Counted from the first letter of the stretch, positions 52,890 to 62,073 are shown. The stretch: DNA of 64,000 nucleotides from Cellulophaga algicola DSM 14237 (GCF_000186265.1 NC_014934.1:3286001-3350000); one strand, 5' to 3'. Translations and numbers: made by a program. Notes: generated by a model not told the origin, from the sequence alone.

Positions 52890-54743
52890 CTATAAATCCA
52901 AATCAAACTCACGTCTTAAAAGGTCTATCGCTGGATTTTTAGCTCTTAGTTTTTCATATTTCTCTTCAGGAGTAAATGCGAATTTGGTAGAGGTGGTTTC
53001 GTTTACGGTAATTTGTAATTTTACAAAGTGATTGTTTAATTTTAAACGTAAGTATTCCATCAAATCGAACTGTTCCCGTTCAATTTCTTTTTTCATAGTG
53101 CCATTTGGGAGTTCAATCCAAATGGTAAAATTATCTCTTAGTTTTGGGGTGTCGCTATTGAGGTTAGACGCTAATATTTTACGCCCATCAATATCAATCT
53201 TATGAACAAAGTCTGCCCAATGTTTTTGCATATCCTCTTCTGAAAAAGGAGATCTTGGGAGTTTGCTTTCATCAATAACGGTTTCCTTTTTATTGAGTTG
53301 ATGCTCCTTTTTTAAACGTAGGCTAGATAAGGATAGTCCAGAAACTCTATTCTTTGGACTATTAATGGATAACTTTTCTACAGGTTTTTTTTGGTCCTTG
53401 AGGCTATCAGGAGTAGCTTCTTCTACTTTTTGTTTAGTTAGATTCTCTTGAGGGATATATGTTTCTGTATGATCTGTTGCTGTTGTTTCTTTAGGGGTAT
53501 TTGAAGTAGGAGTAGTCGCATCAATCTTTTCGTCTACAATTTTTGGTAATTCATTGGTGGTGACTAAAGCATCAGGATTTGCTTTAAAAGTATTCACAGT
53601 TCCTTTTTTAAAGTTTTCACTTTTAAAAAAAGAAGCCGGAATTATATAATCTGCGTTGCCTACGGAATTAGGATTTTTTTTTTCTCCATCGTAATCGATA
53701 GAGGATAATTTCATTAAAGATAGCTCAACTAGGAGCCTTTGGTTTTTACTGGACTTATATTTTATATCACAATCATTGGCTATGTCTATTGCTTTCATTA
53801 GAAAACTGGCAGAGGTAACTTTAGATTGTTCTAAGTATAATTTTTTAGCATCGTCACCTACTTCTAATAACTCAATCGTTGAAGCGTGTTGGCATACCAT
53901 TAAATCTCTAAAATGAGATGCTAGTCCGGTAATAAAATGATGTCCATCAAAACCTTTTGCAAGGGTTTCATTAAAAAGAACCAGTAATCCAGGAATATTA
54001 TGTGCTAGAATTAAATCTGTGGCTGCAAAATACGTATCGTAATCAAGAACATTTAAATTTTCTGTAACTGCTTTTCGGGTAAGTTTTTTACCAGCAAAAC
54101 TAACTACTCTATCAAAAATTGATAAAGCATCACGCATGGCGCCATCTGCTTTTTGAGCGATAATATGCAATGCGTCATCTTCAGCTTCAATCCCTTGGTT
54201 TTCTGCAATGTATTTTAAATAGGTTGCAGCATCCTTAACCGTAATTCTTTTAAAATCAAAGATTTGACAACGGGATAGAATCGTTGGGATAATTTTATGT
54301 TTCTCTGTAGTTGCTAGTATAAAAATAGCATGCTTAGGTGGTTCTTCTAATGTTTTTAAAAAGGCATTAAATGCCGATTGTGAAAGCATATGAACCTCAT
54401 CTATAATATAGACTTTGTATTTACCAACTTGTGGTGGTATGCGTACTTGATCTGTTAAACTACGAATATCATCAACAGAATTATTGGAGGCAGCATCTAA
54501 TTCAAAAATATTAAAAGCATAGTCTTCATCGCTATGTTGAGAGCCGTCTTCATTAATTTTCTTAGCTAGAATACGCGCACAAGTAGTTTTCCCTACACCT
54601 CTTGGGCCACAGAATAATAAAGCTTGTGCTAAATGGTTATTCTCTATAGCATTTAATAGCGTATTGGTAATGGCTTGTTGCCCAACTACATCTTTAAATG
54701 TTTGAGGTCTATATTTTCGTGCCGATACTACAAAAGGTTCCAA
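52890..54743 (-). CDS. dnaX: DNA polymerase III subunit gamma/tau
   Basis: A 617-residue clamp-loader ATPase. Walker A GPRGVGKTT is at residues 46-54, Walker B YIIDEVHML near 113-121, and sensor 1 ATTEKHKI near 145. The segment between them (about 61-80) reads through KKINEDGSQHSDEDYAFNIF and has none of the four zinc-binding cysteines of E. coli DnaX. Domain III (to about 360) and a Pro/Thr/Lys-rich tau-like tail follow. A candidate -7 box TATATTTG on the minus strand lies at 54792-54799. No gene for YbaB/RecR is adjacent. Confidence 0.95.
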   Translation of the reverse strand: MEPFVVSARKYRPQTFKDVVGQQAITNTLLNAIENNHLAQALLFCGPRGVGKTTCARILAKKINEDGSQHSDEDYAFNIFELDAASNNSVDDIRSLTDQVRIPPQVGKYKVYIIDEVHMLSQSAFNAFLKTLEEPPKHAIFILATTEKHKIIPTILSRCQIFDFKRITVKDAATYLKYIAENQGIEAEDDALHIIAQKADGAMRDALSIFDRVVSFAGKKLTRKAVTENLNVLDYDTYFAATDLILAHNIPGLLVLFNETLAKGFDGHHFITGLASHFRDLMVCQHASTIELLEVGDDAKKLYLEQSKVTSASFLMKAIDIANDCDIKYKSSKNQRLLVELSLMKLSSIDYDGEKKNPNSVGNADYIIPASFFKSENFKKGTVNTFKANPDALVTTNELPKIVDEKIDATTPTSNTPKETTATDHTETYIPQENLTKQKVEEATPDSLKDQKKPVEKLSINSPKNRVSGLSLSSLRLKKEHQLNKKETVIDESKLPRSPFSEEDMQKHWADFVHKIDIDGRKILASNLNSDTPKLRDNFTIWIELPNGTMKKEIEREQFDLMEYLRLKLNNHFVKLQITVNETTSTKFAFTPEEKYEKLRAKNPAIDLLRREFDLDL

Positions 54744-54875
54744 TACGTATTATTTTTTAAAAAATTATGATACTGTTTTGCACAGTTATTACAAATATAA
54801 AAATAGCTTAGGAGAATAAGTGTTATTTATATTTTTTTAGCACTTAATTTATCAACAATTAAATTACCTTTGCCA

Positions 54876-55198
54876 ATAGCAGGTCATCTTATCGCGGATT
54901 GTGTTATGCAAAACGAGGAAAGTCCGGACACCAAAGTGCAGTATAGCGGGTAATGCCCGTCACTCTAGTTTACTAGGGGAGGACAAGTGCAACAGAAAGA
55001 ATGTACAGGTAATGCTGTAGTGAAACCAGGTAAACTCTATACGGTGAAACGTCATGTATATCAGCTTTAAGGGCTGCACGCTCGTGTTGAAGGGTAGGCG
55101 GTTTGAGCTTTTAGGTAACTAAAAGTCTAGATAAATGATAAGAAACCCTTGACGAATATCAAGGGTCACAGAATCCGGCTTACGACCTGCTTTTTTTT
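54876..55198 (+). ncRNA. rnpB: RNase P RNA
   Basis: The bacterial type A core is clear: GAGGAAAGTCCGGACACC (about 54914-54931) near the 5' end, an ACAGAAAGAATG-like segment in the middle (about 54992-55003), GGTGAAACG, and CACAGAATCCGGCTTACG near the 3' end (about 55167-55184). The P1 stem is AGCAGGTC (54878-54885) with GACCTGCT (55184-55191), and the T-run right after it makes P1 itself serve as terminator. The T-run overlaps the TAA stop of the convergent 55197 gene. It is the catalytic RNA that trims tRNA 5' leaders. Confidence 0.96.
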
Positions 55199-55793
55199 AT
55201 CCTCTTCTTCTTTCTAAAAGAACCATCATCATTAATCCTAAAACAATACGTTGTTCGTCATCCGTATCAATATCTGTTAATTTAGAGACTTCAAATTTTC
55301 TTCCAAAGAAAGAAGCTTCTTTCTTTAAACGTGCTACTTTATTGCCTTCTAGATCTGTAACGATATAGGATGGGTTAAATAAATAACCTGTAAACATTCC
55401 TAGAACAGGAACTTCGCCAAGCATACTGTCAAATACTTTTACCCAACCATTTTCTTCACGAATATGGTATTGTAATTTTTGACTCTGATCAATAAGTTCA
55501 TATTTTGCTTTCCAAATAGAAGCCCAACCTTTTCTTGCAATTTTCCCTAATTCTTTGCCTTCTGCATCTGTAAAATTATAAGCAGTGGAAAAATCTATCC
55601 ATTTATCTGCATTAATTTTAAAAATTACTTTTGATTTTGATTCATCTTCGTAAATAGAAATGGCTTCTTTTAGTTTAAACATTTTCTGTTTTACATAAGC
55701 TACAGTTTGTCCAGAGGCATCTGTTGCAGTAAAATCATTTGCAAATGATGATATTTTAAAAACAAATTTAATTGGAAAATTAAAGTCTTTCAT
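55197..55793 (-). CDS. LURP-one-related / phospholipid scramblase-like protein
   Basis: A 198-residue protein with the Tubby-C-terminal-like LOR pattern: repeated strand pairs (FKISSFANDFTATDASGQTV, VAYVKQKMFKLKEAISIYED, VIFKINADKWIDFS, GKELGKIARKG, NKVARLKKEASFFGRKFEVS) and a hydrophobic C-terminal stretch (IVLGLMMMVLLE). There is no signal peptide. Bacterial members have no established function; lipid binding is suggested by the fold family. Its stop lies in the rnpB T-run. Confidence 0.78.
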   Translation of the reverse strand: MKDFNFPIKFVFKISSFANDFTATDASGQTVAYVKQKMFKLKEAISIYEDESKSKVIFKINADKWIDFSTAYNFTDAEGKELGKIARKGWASIWKAKYELIDQSQKLQYHIREENGWVKVFDSMLGEVPVLGMFTGYLFNPSYIVTDLEGNKVARLKKEASFFGRKFEVSKLTDIDTDDEQRIVLGLMMMVLLERRRG

Positions 55794-55859
55794 TGGTTGA
55801 TTTTTTGTCTATTATACTTTGTAAGTAAACGAAGTTAACTTACAAATGGTATTTCTGTT

Positions 55860-56402
55860 TTAAGAATTTGCTTCAAAAAAACTAAATACACTACCTCCGT
55901 ATTTTCTTTGTTTACTAAAGTTTGGCAATTTAGATAAATCGGTATGTTTTGAGTGCTCTACAATTAAAAGCCCGTCAGCTAGAAGTAGATTTCTTGAAAA
56001 CACCAAAGTTGGAATTTTTTCAAAATCTTCTATAGGTAAATCATATGGAGGGTCTGCGAAGATAATATCGTTTTTCGCAGTTGTTTTCTCTAAATAGCTA
56101 AATACATCACTCTTTAATGCGGATATAGATAATTCTAATTTTTCGGTAGTTTCAGTTATGAATTTTACACATCCTTGATCAGCATCTACCGCTGTAATTT
56201 TATCACATCCTCTTGAGCCAAATTCAAAGGCAATATTTCCTGTTCCCGAAAATAGATCCAATACAGAAATATCGGGTAAATAATAATTATTGTTTAAAAT
56301 ATTAAACAAGCCTTCCTTGGCCATGTCTGTTGTTGGTCTGACGGGTAATTTTGATGGTGCTGTCAGTTTTCTTCCTCTGTGTTTTCCTGATATTATTCGC
56401 AT
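55860..56402 (-). CDS. rsmD: 16S rRNA (guanine966-N2)-methyltransferase RsmD
   Basis: A 180-residue SAM-dependent enzyme beginning MRIISGKHRGRKLTAP, the family N-terminus. SAM binding is in VLDLFSGTGNIAFEFGSRG and the catalytic NPPY-like motif is IIFADPPYDLP. It methylates G966 of 16S rRNA. Its ATG overlaps the stop of the DUF3822 gene as TAATG, so translation is coupled. The neighbouring gene order (unknown, DUF3822, rsmD) is seen in other Flavobacteriia. Confidence 0.94.
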   Translation of the reverse strand: MRIISGKHRGRKLTAPSKLPVRPTTDMAKEGLFNILNNNYYLPDISVLDLFSGTGNIAFEFGSRGCDKITAVDADQGCVKFITETTEKLELSISALKSDVFSYLEKTTAKNDIIFADPPYDLPIEDFEKIPTLVFSRNLLLADGLLIVEHSKHTDLSKLPNFSKQRKYGGSVFSFFEANS

Positions 56403-57232
56403 TAAAAAGCGCTTAGTGTAGTGAAATCAATTGTTTTTTTATGCTGACTGTCGATATGTTCAGAAAGGTTTGATGGAATAAAAACATCAACATTTCTTAC
56501 ATAAGTATACGTTAGATTATAAAGTTCATCTCCTTCTTCAATGGCTCCAAATAGTCTAAGTTTAATAGTTTCAGTATCTAATTTTAATTGTTCAATAGTA
56601 AATAAGATATAATAAATAAAATCTTCTTTAGTACTAAAGGTAAAACTATTGAAAAATAATAATTTTTTATTTGATATTACAGTGATATCTACTTGTTCTT
56701 CTGTAATGTGGGCATAACAAATAGTTTCTTTTCCTCCGGTGAAGTTATTGAGTAAGCTTTCAATAAGTATGGTTCCGCTGTGTTTATATTCAAACTCTCC
56801 AAAAAGTTCGTATATATAATTGTTAATATTTGCGAAGGGTACATAGATATTTACGATTTCATAATTTTTAATCTCATCGTAAGCAATATGATCATTAGCT
56901 AAAATCTTAGCGTTGAACTTTAGGTAGTTTGGTAATTCGTCTGGATTGAAAAGTGCTTTTGGAACTAGAGTAAAAAGCGGATTTCTGTGAATTACGGTAA
57001 TATGTGAAAAAGACATTTTGTTAATGTCGAACTTTTCAAGTGCTTCTTTTAGGTTTTTTTGAAGTTGGAAAGGAATAACTTCTTCCTCAAAAGATATATG
57101 TTCTTGTGCTATGATGCTATTTTCAACTGAATCTAAGACACAAAAAGAAAGTCCATTCAAACTAATCTGAATGGACAATTTTTTATAACTCAATTCAGAG
57201 TTTGTCGTATTAATTTCTGTCTTTTTTATCAT
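56402..57232 (-). CDS. DUF3822 family protein
   Basis: A 276-residue protein from the ATG at 57232 (MIKKTEINTTNSEL), chosen over 57253 because it matches the usual short N-terminus and reduces the overlap with the previous gene to 23 bp. The fold appears to be two actin-like halves: LSIQISLNGLSFCVLDS near the N-terminus and ETICYAHITEEQVDITVISN further on are like the phosphate-loop regions of ASKHA proteins but without the catalytic acidic residues. DUF3822 function is unknown. Position before rsmD is conserved. Confidence 0.85.
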   Translation of the reverse strand: MIKKTEINTTNSELSYKKLSIQISLNGLSFCVLDSVENSIIAQEHISFEEEVIPFQLQKNLKEALEKFDINKMSFSHITVIHRNPLFTLVPKALFNPDELPNYLKFNAKILANDHIAYDEIKNYEIVNIYVPFANINNYIYELFGEFEYKHSGTILIESLLNNFTGGKETICYAHITEEQVDITVISNKKLLFFNSFTFSTKEDFIYYILFTIEQLKLDTETIKLRLFGAIEEGDELYNLTYTYVRNVDVFIPSNLSEHIDSQHKKTIDFTTLSAF

Positions 57233-57860
57233 ATATCGGTGGCCAGTTACCATTGATACTTACCTCTTCCATTGATCCTACTCTAATATCAGGACCGTTA
57301 ACTTCTTCAACATTTATGTATGTTTTTTCTCTAGCTACTAAATCTTTTGGTTGATCTCCTAATACAACCTCTTTAGCAACTTTAGCTTCAAATACAGCTG
57401 CACTAAATCCACTCTTGTCAATTTTTGTAGCATCCATTGTAAACTTTTCTCCTTTTAACGCAGTAGGAACATTCATCATTGTCTTGTAACGCGTATCTTT
57501 TTTAAATAAAGAATCTTTTACAGAAACAAAACCTAGTGTGTCTATAATCTTCTTTTCAACAAGCATATCAATACCAAATTGCTTGTTAAATTCTAAAAAT
57601 GAAGTATCTCTTTGTTGTGTAATAGTATACTTTCCATTTTCAACAAAACTAATTAATGAATTAAAATCCTTAGCATATTCTCCTTTAGCGCTTTTATAAG
57701 CTTCTTGAGAATTTCTAATGTCTTTTAAAGAATTGATTACTTTTTGGAAACGCTCTTGTTTCACATTAGCAAACTCAATTGGAGCATTAACTGAACTGTA
57801 AATTAAATACCCAAGGCCAATACATGCAATCCAAAGTATAATTTGTAAAACGATCTTCAT
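57210..57860 (-). CDS. hypothetical membrane-anchored protein of the rsmD operon
   Basis: A 216-residue protein with an N-terminal hydrophobic helix (IVLQIILWIACIGLGYLIY, about 3-21) and then a coiled-coil-like helix (about 28-65, KQERFQKVINSLKDIRNSQEA cut across two heptads), followed by a mixed domain. The layout, a hydrophobic helix with an extended polar helix and a small C-terminal domain, recalls pseudopilins, but no prepilin cleavage site (G-F/MTLxE) is visible. It leads the three-gene unit with DUF3822 and rsmD. Function unknown. Confidence 0.65.
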   Translation of the reverse strand: MKIVLQIILWIACIGLGYLIYSSVNAPIEFANVKQERFQKVINSLKDIRNSQEAYKSAKGEYAKDFNSLISFVENGKYTITQQRDTSFLEFNKQFGIDMLVEKKIIDTLGFVSVKDSLFKKDTRYKTMMNVPTALKGEKFTMDATKIDKSGFSAAVFEAKVAKEVVLGDQPKDLVAREKTYINVEEVNGPDIRVGSMEEVSINGNWPPIYDKKDRN

Positions 57861-57894
57861 TTTTTTTCGTGTTAATTAATTTAAGTGGTTATGA

Positions 57895-57922
57895 CAAATC
57901 TACAATTTTTTTTTAATCACAA
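57895..57922 (-). promoter_or_regulatory. promoter of the rsmD operon
   Basis: On the minus strand, TTG (57922-57920) and a perfect TAGATTTG (57902-57895) are 17 bp apart. The predicted transcript start is about 28 nt before the ATG at 57860. Confidence 0.7.
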
Positions 57923-57927
57923 AAGTA

Positions 57928-57956
57928 TTTGTGCTTAAAAATCATCATTATCTTTG
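57928..57956 (+). promoter_or_regulatory. promoter of the RecD-like helicase gene
   Basis: TTTG (57928-57931) and a perfect TATCTTTG (57949-57956) are 17 bp apart. The ATG at 57964 begins only 8 bp after the -7 box, so the mRNA should be leaderless or nearly so. Confidence 0.7.
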
Positions 57957-57963
57957 AGCATAT

Positions 57964-59403
57964 ATGAAACCTATCGATTCTGCATCTTTTTATAAAATTC
58001 TAAAAGAGAAATTTCCTCATGTTCCTACAAATGCCCAAAGTCATGCATTAAAAGATTTGTCAGATTTTATTTTATCTAAAGAAAAAGATAGTGTTTATCT
58101 ACTGAAAGGTTTTGCTGGGACAGGAAAAACAACCATAATAGGGACTATTGTTTCTAACCTTTGGAATACAAATATGAAAACCGTTATGATGGCGCCTACA
58201 GGTAGAGCGGCCAAGGTTATGTCTAACTATTCCAAGACACAAGCGTTAACCATACATAGAAAGATTTATTTTCCTAAAAAAGAAAGTGGAGGAGGGGTCA
58301 AATTTATATTAGCGCCCAATAAACACAGAAATACAATTTTTATTGTAGATGAAGCTTCTATGATTCCTGATACTCCTGCGGATTCTAAGTTATTTGAAAA
58401 TGGGTCTTTATTAGATGATTTAATACAATTTGTATATTCTGGTCATGCTTGTAAATTAATTTTAATTGGAGATACGGCGCAGTTACCTCCAGTTCGTTTA
58501 GATATTAGTCCGGCTTTAGATGCTGGTAAGCTAGGTTTGAACTACAATAAAGAGGTTTATGTTTTAGAATTAGATGAAGTAGTACGGCAATCTGGTGATT
58601 CTGGTATATTGTACAATGCTACCAACTTACGGGAACAAATACAAAGTGAGTATTATGATGATTTTAAGTTTGATGTAACTCCTTATAAAGATATTGTTAG
58701 ACTTATTGAAGGAAACGAAATTTTAGAAGCTATTGAAGATTCTTATGCTAAGAATGGAAAAGAAGAGACTGCTTTTATTGTGCGCTCTAATAAACGAGCC
58801 AACTTATATAATGAGAACATCCGTCAACGAATTTTATACCTAGAAAATGAAATATCTGTAGGAGATTTCATGATGGTGGTCAAGAATAATTATTTTTGGT
58901 TGAAACCAGAAACAGAAGCTGGATTTATTGCCAATGGAGATATTATTGAAATTTTAGAGATCTTTTCAATCAAGGAGTTGTACTCTTTTAAGTTTGCAGA
59001 AGTAAGTGTAAAGATGGTCGACTATCCCAATCAAAAACCATTTGATACGGTACTACTCTTAGATACTATAAAAGCAGAGGCACCTTCTTTACCTTATGAG
59101 GATGGTAATCGTTTATATCAGGAAGTTCTTTTGGACTATGAAAATGAAACATCAAAATATAAAAAGTTTTTAGCGGTAAAAAATAATCCGTTTTTTAATG
59201 CATTACAGGTAAAATTCTCTTATGCAATTACCTGTCATAAATCACAAGGAGGCCAGTGGGACACTGTCTTTGTGGAGCAGCCCTATATGCCAAATGGAAT
59301 GGATAAAGAAAATATGCGTTGGTTATATACCGCAATTACAAGGGCTAAAAGCAAATTGTATTTAATAGGATTTAAGAAGGATTTTTTTCTTGATTCAGAA
59401 TAG
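57964..59403 (+). CDS. RecD-like ATP-dependent DNA helicase
   Basis: A 479-residue superfamily 1 helicase. Motif I is GFAGTGKTT near residues 46-54, motif Ia APTGRAA, motif II IVDEAS near 122-127, motif III GDTAQLPPV near 170, and the UvrD_C_2 region near the end has SYAITCHKSQGGQWD and YTAITRAKSKLYLIG. The enzyme lacks the long N-terminal domain of RecD2, so it is a stand-alone short RecD-like protein, probably in DNA repair or replication restart. It starts 8 bp after its promoter's -7 box. Confidence 0.88.
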   Translation: MKPIDSASFYKILKEKFPHVPTNAQSHALKDLSDFILSKEKDSVYLLKGFAGTGKTTIIGTIVSNLWNTNMKTVMMAPTGRAAKVMSNYSKTQALTIHRKIYFPKKESGGGVKFILAPNKHRNTIFIVDEASMIPDTPADSKLFENGSLLDDLIQFVYSGHACKLILIGDTAQLPPVRLDISPALDAGKLGLNYNKEVYVLELDEVVRQSGDSGILYNATNLREQIQSEYYDDFKFDVTPYKDIVRLIEGNEILEAIEDSYAKNGKEETAFIVRSNKRANLYNENIRQRILYLENEISVGDFMMVVKNNYFWLKPETEAGFIANGDIIEILEIFSIKELYSFKFAEVSVKMVDYPNQKPFDTVLLLDTIKAEAPSLPYEDGNRLYQEVLLDYENETSKYKKFLAVKNNPFFNALQVKFSYAITCHKSQGGQWDTVFVEQPYMPNGMDKENMRWLYTAITRAKSKLYLIGFKKDFFLDSE

Positions 59404-59430
59404 ATTAATTTAGATTCTTAATATTGCACC

Positions 59431-59997
59431 ATGACAACAGAAACAATCTTAAGTATTTTTTTAGGGATAGGTCTTGCCGCATCTGTAGGTTTTAGAGTGT
59501 TTTTGCCCTTATTTGCTTTAAGTTTAGCCTCGTATTTTAACCTTTGGGAATTAAATGATAGTTGGCAATGGATAGGTAGTCTGGCGGCTGTAATAGCTTT
59601 AGGTGTTGCAACCTTGGTAGAAATATTTGCTTATTTTATTCCTTGGGTAGATAATATATTAGATAGTGCCGCTGTGCCGTTGGCTGCAATTGCGGGTACT
59701 GCAGTTATGGTGTCTACTGTTGCAAATTTAGATCCGGTAATTACTTGGTCATTGGCTATTATTGCGGGTGGTGGTACCGCTACAGCAATTAAAGGAGCTT
59801 CTGCAACAACAAGACTAGCATCAACCACTACCACTGGAGGACTAGCCAATCCTATCGTTTCTACTGTTGAAACGAGTACAGCAATGATAGTGACTACTGC
59901 ATCAATATTTTTTCCAATAATTGCGGGTGTTTTAGTTGTTATTATCTTAGCCATAATTTTTTGGATTTACAGAAAAATTCGACCTAGAAAAGCCTAA
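59431..59997 (+). CDS. DUF4126 domain-containing membrane protein
   Basis: A 188-residue protein with about five hydrophobic helices and a small-residue-rich (Ala, Gly, Thr, Ser) middle region. The N-terminal GIGLAASVGFRVFLPLFALSL is the DUF4126 signature. The family is of unknown function, with the Gly/Ala-rich helices suggesting a small channel or transporter. It lies 27 bp after the helicase; a near-consensus TAATATTG box is just before the ATG. Confidence 0.88.
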   Translation: MTTETILSIFLGIGLAASVGFRVFLPLFALSLASYFNLWELNDSWQWIGSLAAVIALGVATLVEIFAYFIPWVDNILDSAAVPLAAIAGTAVMVSTVANLDPVITWSLAIIAGGGTATAIKGASATTRLASTTTTGGLANPIVSTVETSTAMIVTTASIFFPIIAGVLVVIILAIIFWIYRKIRPRKA

Positions 59998-60019
59998 TTA
60001 CAAATCTTATATTGAATAA

Positions 60020-60748
60020 ATGAAAAGAATTGCAATGATACCTGCTCGTTTTGCAGCATCTCGTTTTCCTGCTAAACTAATGCAAGATTTACAAGGGAAA
60101 CCTGTAATCTTAAGGACTTATGAAGCCACGGTCAATACAAAATTATTTGACGATGTTTTTGTAGTCACCGATAGTGAGGTAATCTTTAATGTTATTGAAG
60201 CTGCTGGAGGAAAAGCAATCATGAGTATCAAGGATCATGAATGTGGTAGTGATCGTATTGCGGAAGCGGTAGCGCATATGGATGTTGATATTATTGTTAA
60301 TGTTCAAGGCGATGAACCTTTTACCGAAAAAGAAAGTCTAGCGAGTGTGCTAAATGTTTTTGATAATGATCCCGATCAAGAAATAGACCTTGCCTCTTTA
60401 ATGGTCAAAATTACAGATTGGGATGAAATTAGCAATCCTAATACCGTTAAAGTAATTGTAGATACTAATAATTTTGCATTGTATTTTTCTCGTTCCCCAA
60501 TACCTTACCCAAGAGCGAAAGATGTAAATAGTATTTATTATAAGCATAAAGGTATTTATGCCTTTAGAAAAAGGGCTTTAATGGATTTTCAACGTTTACC
60601 AATGTTGCAATTAGAAGCTACCGAAAAAATTGAAGCCATTCGGTATTTAGAATATGGTAAAAAATTAAAAATGGTAGAAACTACGGTTTCAGGAATAGAA
60701 ATAGATACTCCTGAGGATCTAGAAAGAGCAAAAAAAGCATGGAAGTAA
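60020..60748 (+). CDS. kdsB: 3-deoxy-manno-octulosonate cytidylyltransferase (CMP-Kdo synthetase)
   Basis: A 242-residue nucleotidyltransferase that activates Kdo (or 8-amino-Kdo) with CTP for lipopolysaccharide core synthesis. The N-terminal [16 protein letters not shown] is the CTP-binding block; [19 protein letters not shown] and the substrate-binding [10 protein letters not shown] region follow, and [11 protein letters not shown] near the end is characteristic. It overlaps the HAD gene by 10 bp. A nearby KdnB-like gene raises the possibility that its natural substrate is 8-amino-Kdo. Confidence 0.95.
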   Translation: MKRIAMIPARFAASRFPAKLMQDLQGKPVILRTYEATVNTKLFDDVFVVTDSEVIFNVIEAAGGKAIMSIKDHECGSDRIAEAVAHMDVDIIVNVQGDEPFTEKESLASVLNVFDNDPDQEIDLASLMVKITDWDEISNPNTVKVIVDTNNFALYFSRSPIPYPRAKDVNSIYYKHKGIYAFRKRALMDFQRLPMLQLEATEKIEAIRYLEYGKKLKMVETTVSGIEIDTPEDLERAKKAWK

Positions 60749-61440
60749 AATACGACGAAATAAAAGTCATTGGTTTTGATGCTGATGATACCCTATGGAT
60801 AAATGAAACTTATTTTAGAGATGCAGAAGAGAAATTTGCTGCTCTTTTAGAAGGGTATGAAACTAAGAATACCATAGATCAAGACCTTTTTAAAATGGAA
60901 ATAAAAAATCTTGAATTATACGGTTATGGTATAAAGGGGTTTGTACTTTCTATGGTAGAATCTGCACTAGAATTATCAAATAATAATGTGTCTCATGACA
61001 CCTTGCATAAGATTTTAGATATAGGGAAAGAAATGATTTCTCATCCTGTAGAATTATTGCCAGATGTAGTAGAAGTATTGAAGCAGTTGTCAAAAAAATA
61101 CCGTTTAATCGTTTTGACTAAAGGAGATTTACTGGATCAGGAACGTAAATTAGAACGTTCTGATTTATCAGAATACTTTCATCATGTAGAAGTATTAAGC
61201 GATAAAAAAGAGTCTAATTACCAACATCTTTTAGATCATTTAGAAATTGATGTTAAGGAGTTTTTAATGATAGGAAATTCGTTAAAATCAGATGTATTGC
61301 CCTTAATAAATATTGGTGCAAAAGCAATTCATGTGCCTTTTCATACAACTTGGCAGCATGAGCAAGTAGAAGATCATGAAACAAACGGAAAAGAATATCA
61401 AACGATAAGCGGACTCAAAGAGCTGTTGAAATTAGTATAG
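60739..61440 (+). CDS. HAD-superfamily hydrolase
   Basis: A 233-residue HAD phosphatase. Motif I is FDADDTLW (nucleophile Asp14, acid/base Asp16), a cap of helices (about 22-95) is followed by motif II VLTKGD near residue 120, and motif [11 protein letters not shown] near 177. It overlaps kdsB by 10 bp and is therefore probably translated with it. The specific substrate is unknown; it is not the usual KdsC, which lacks the cap, but a role on a sugar phosphate is suggested by context. Confidence 0.85.
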   Translation: MEVKYDEIKVIGFDADDTLWINETYFRDAEEKFAALLEGYETKNTIDQDLFKMEIKNLELYGYGIKGFVLSMVESALELSNNNVSHDTLHKILDIGKEMISHPVELLPDVVEVLKQLSKKYRLIVLTKGDLLDQERKLERSDLSEYFHHVEVLSDKKESNYQHLLDHLEIDVKEFLMIGNSLKSDVLPLINIGAKAIHVPFHTTWQHEQVEDHETNGKEYQTISGLKELLKLV

Positions 61441-61443
61441 CCT

Positions 61444-62067
61444 ATGAAGTTTTTAGATATAGAAAACTGGGAAAGAAAAGAACATTTTCATTTTTTTAAT
61501 ACCTTTCTAGACCCTTATTTTTCAGTAACTACAAAAGTAGATGTAACTTTAGCTAAAGCCTATGCTAAGGAGTATAGCCTGTCTTTTTTTGCGATTTATT
61601 TACACGCCTGTATGCAAGCTATAAATTCCGTTGAGAATTTTAAATACAGAATTGAAGATGATAAAGTAGCCGTCTATGATACCATACATGCATCGGCAAC
61701 AATATTAAGACCTAATAAAACATTTGCTTTTTCTTTTATTCATTACAGCGATGATCTTTTAACCTTTATCAATAATTTAAACAGAGAAAAAGAACGTATT
61801 TTTAATAGTGATTCCTTATTTCCTCCAGTAAATACATTAGATTGTATGTATTGCTCGTCCATGCCTTGGATCCCGATAGAAGGCCATAAAGAGCCATTGA
61901 AAGGAGTTAAAGAATCAGTTCCCAAATTTGCTTTCGGTAAAGCTGTTGAGGCAAATGGAATATTTGAAATGACAATTGCAGCAAGCGTAAATCATGCCTT
62001 AATAGACGGGTATCACCTAAGTTGTTTTTTTGATAAATTTCAAGAATTTTTAAATTCATATAAATAA
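61444..62067 (+). CDS. CatA-like O-acetyltransferase
   Basis: A 207-residue protein of the chloramphenicol acetyltransferase fold. The catalytic HxxxDG motif is NHALIDGYH near residues 184-192, close to the C-terminus as in the family, and the N-terminal WERKEHFHFFNTFLDPYF is typical of type A CATs. Bacteroidota carry many such chromosomal genes unrelated to drug resistance. Its position among Kdo genes suggests acetylation of an envelope component, but this is inference. Confidence 0.85.
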   Translation: MKFLDIENWERKEHFHFFNTFLDPYFSVTTKVDVTLAKAYAKEYSLSFFAIYLHACMQAINSVENFKYRIEDDKVAVYDTIHASATILRPNKTFAFSFIHYSDDLLTFINNLNREKERIFNSDSLFPPVNTLDCMYCSSMPWIPIEGHKEPLKGVKESVPKFAFGKAVEANGIFEMTIAASVNHALIDGYHLSCFFDKFQEFLNSYK

Positions 62068-62073
62068 TAGGTA

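Noticed and set aside
59631-59954. Minus-strand Ala/Val-rich frame antisense to the DUF4126 gene
   Set aside because: Its composition mirrors the small-residue helices of the real gene on the other strand; no start or family support.
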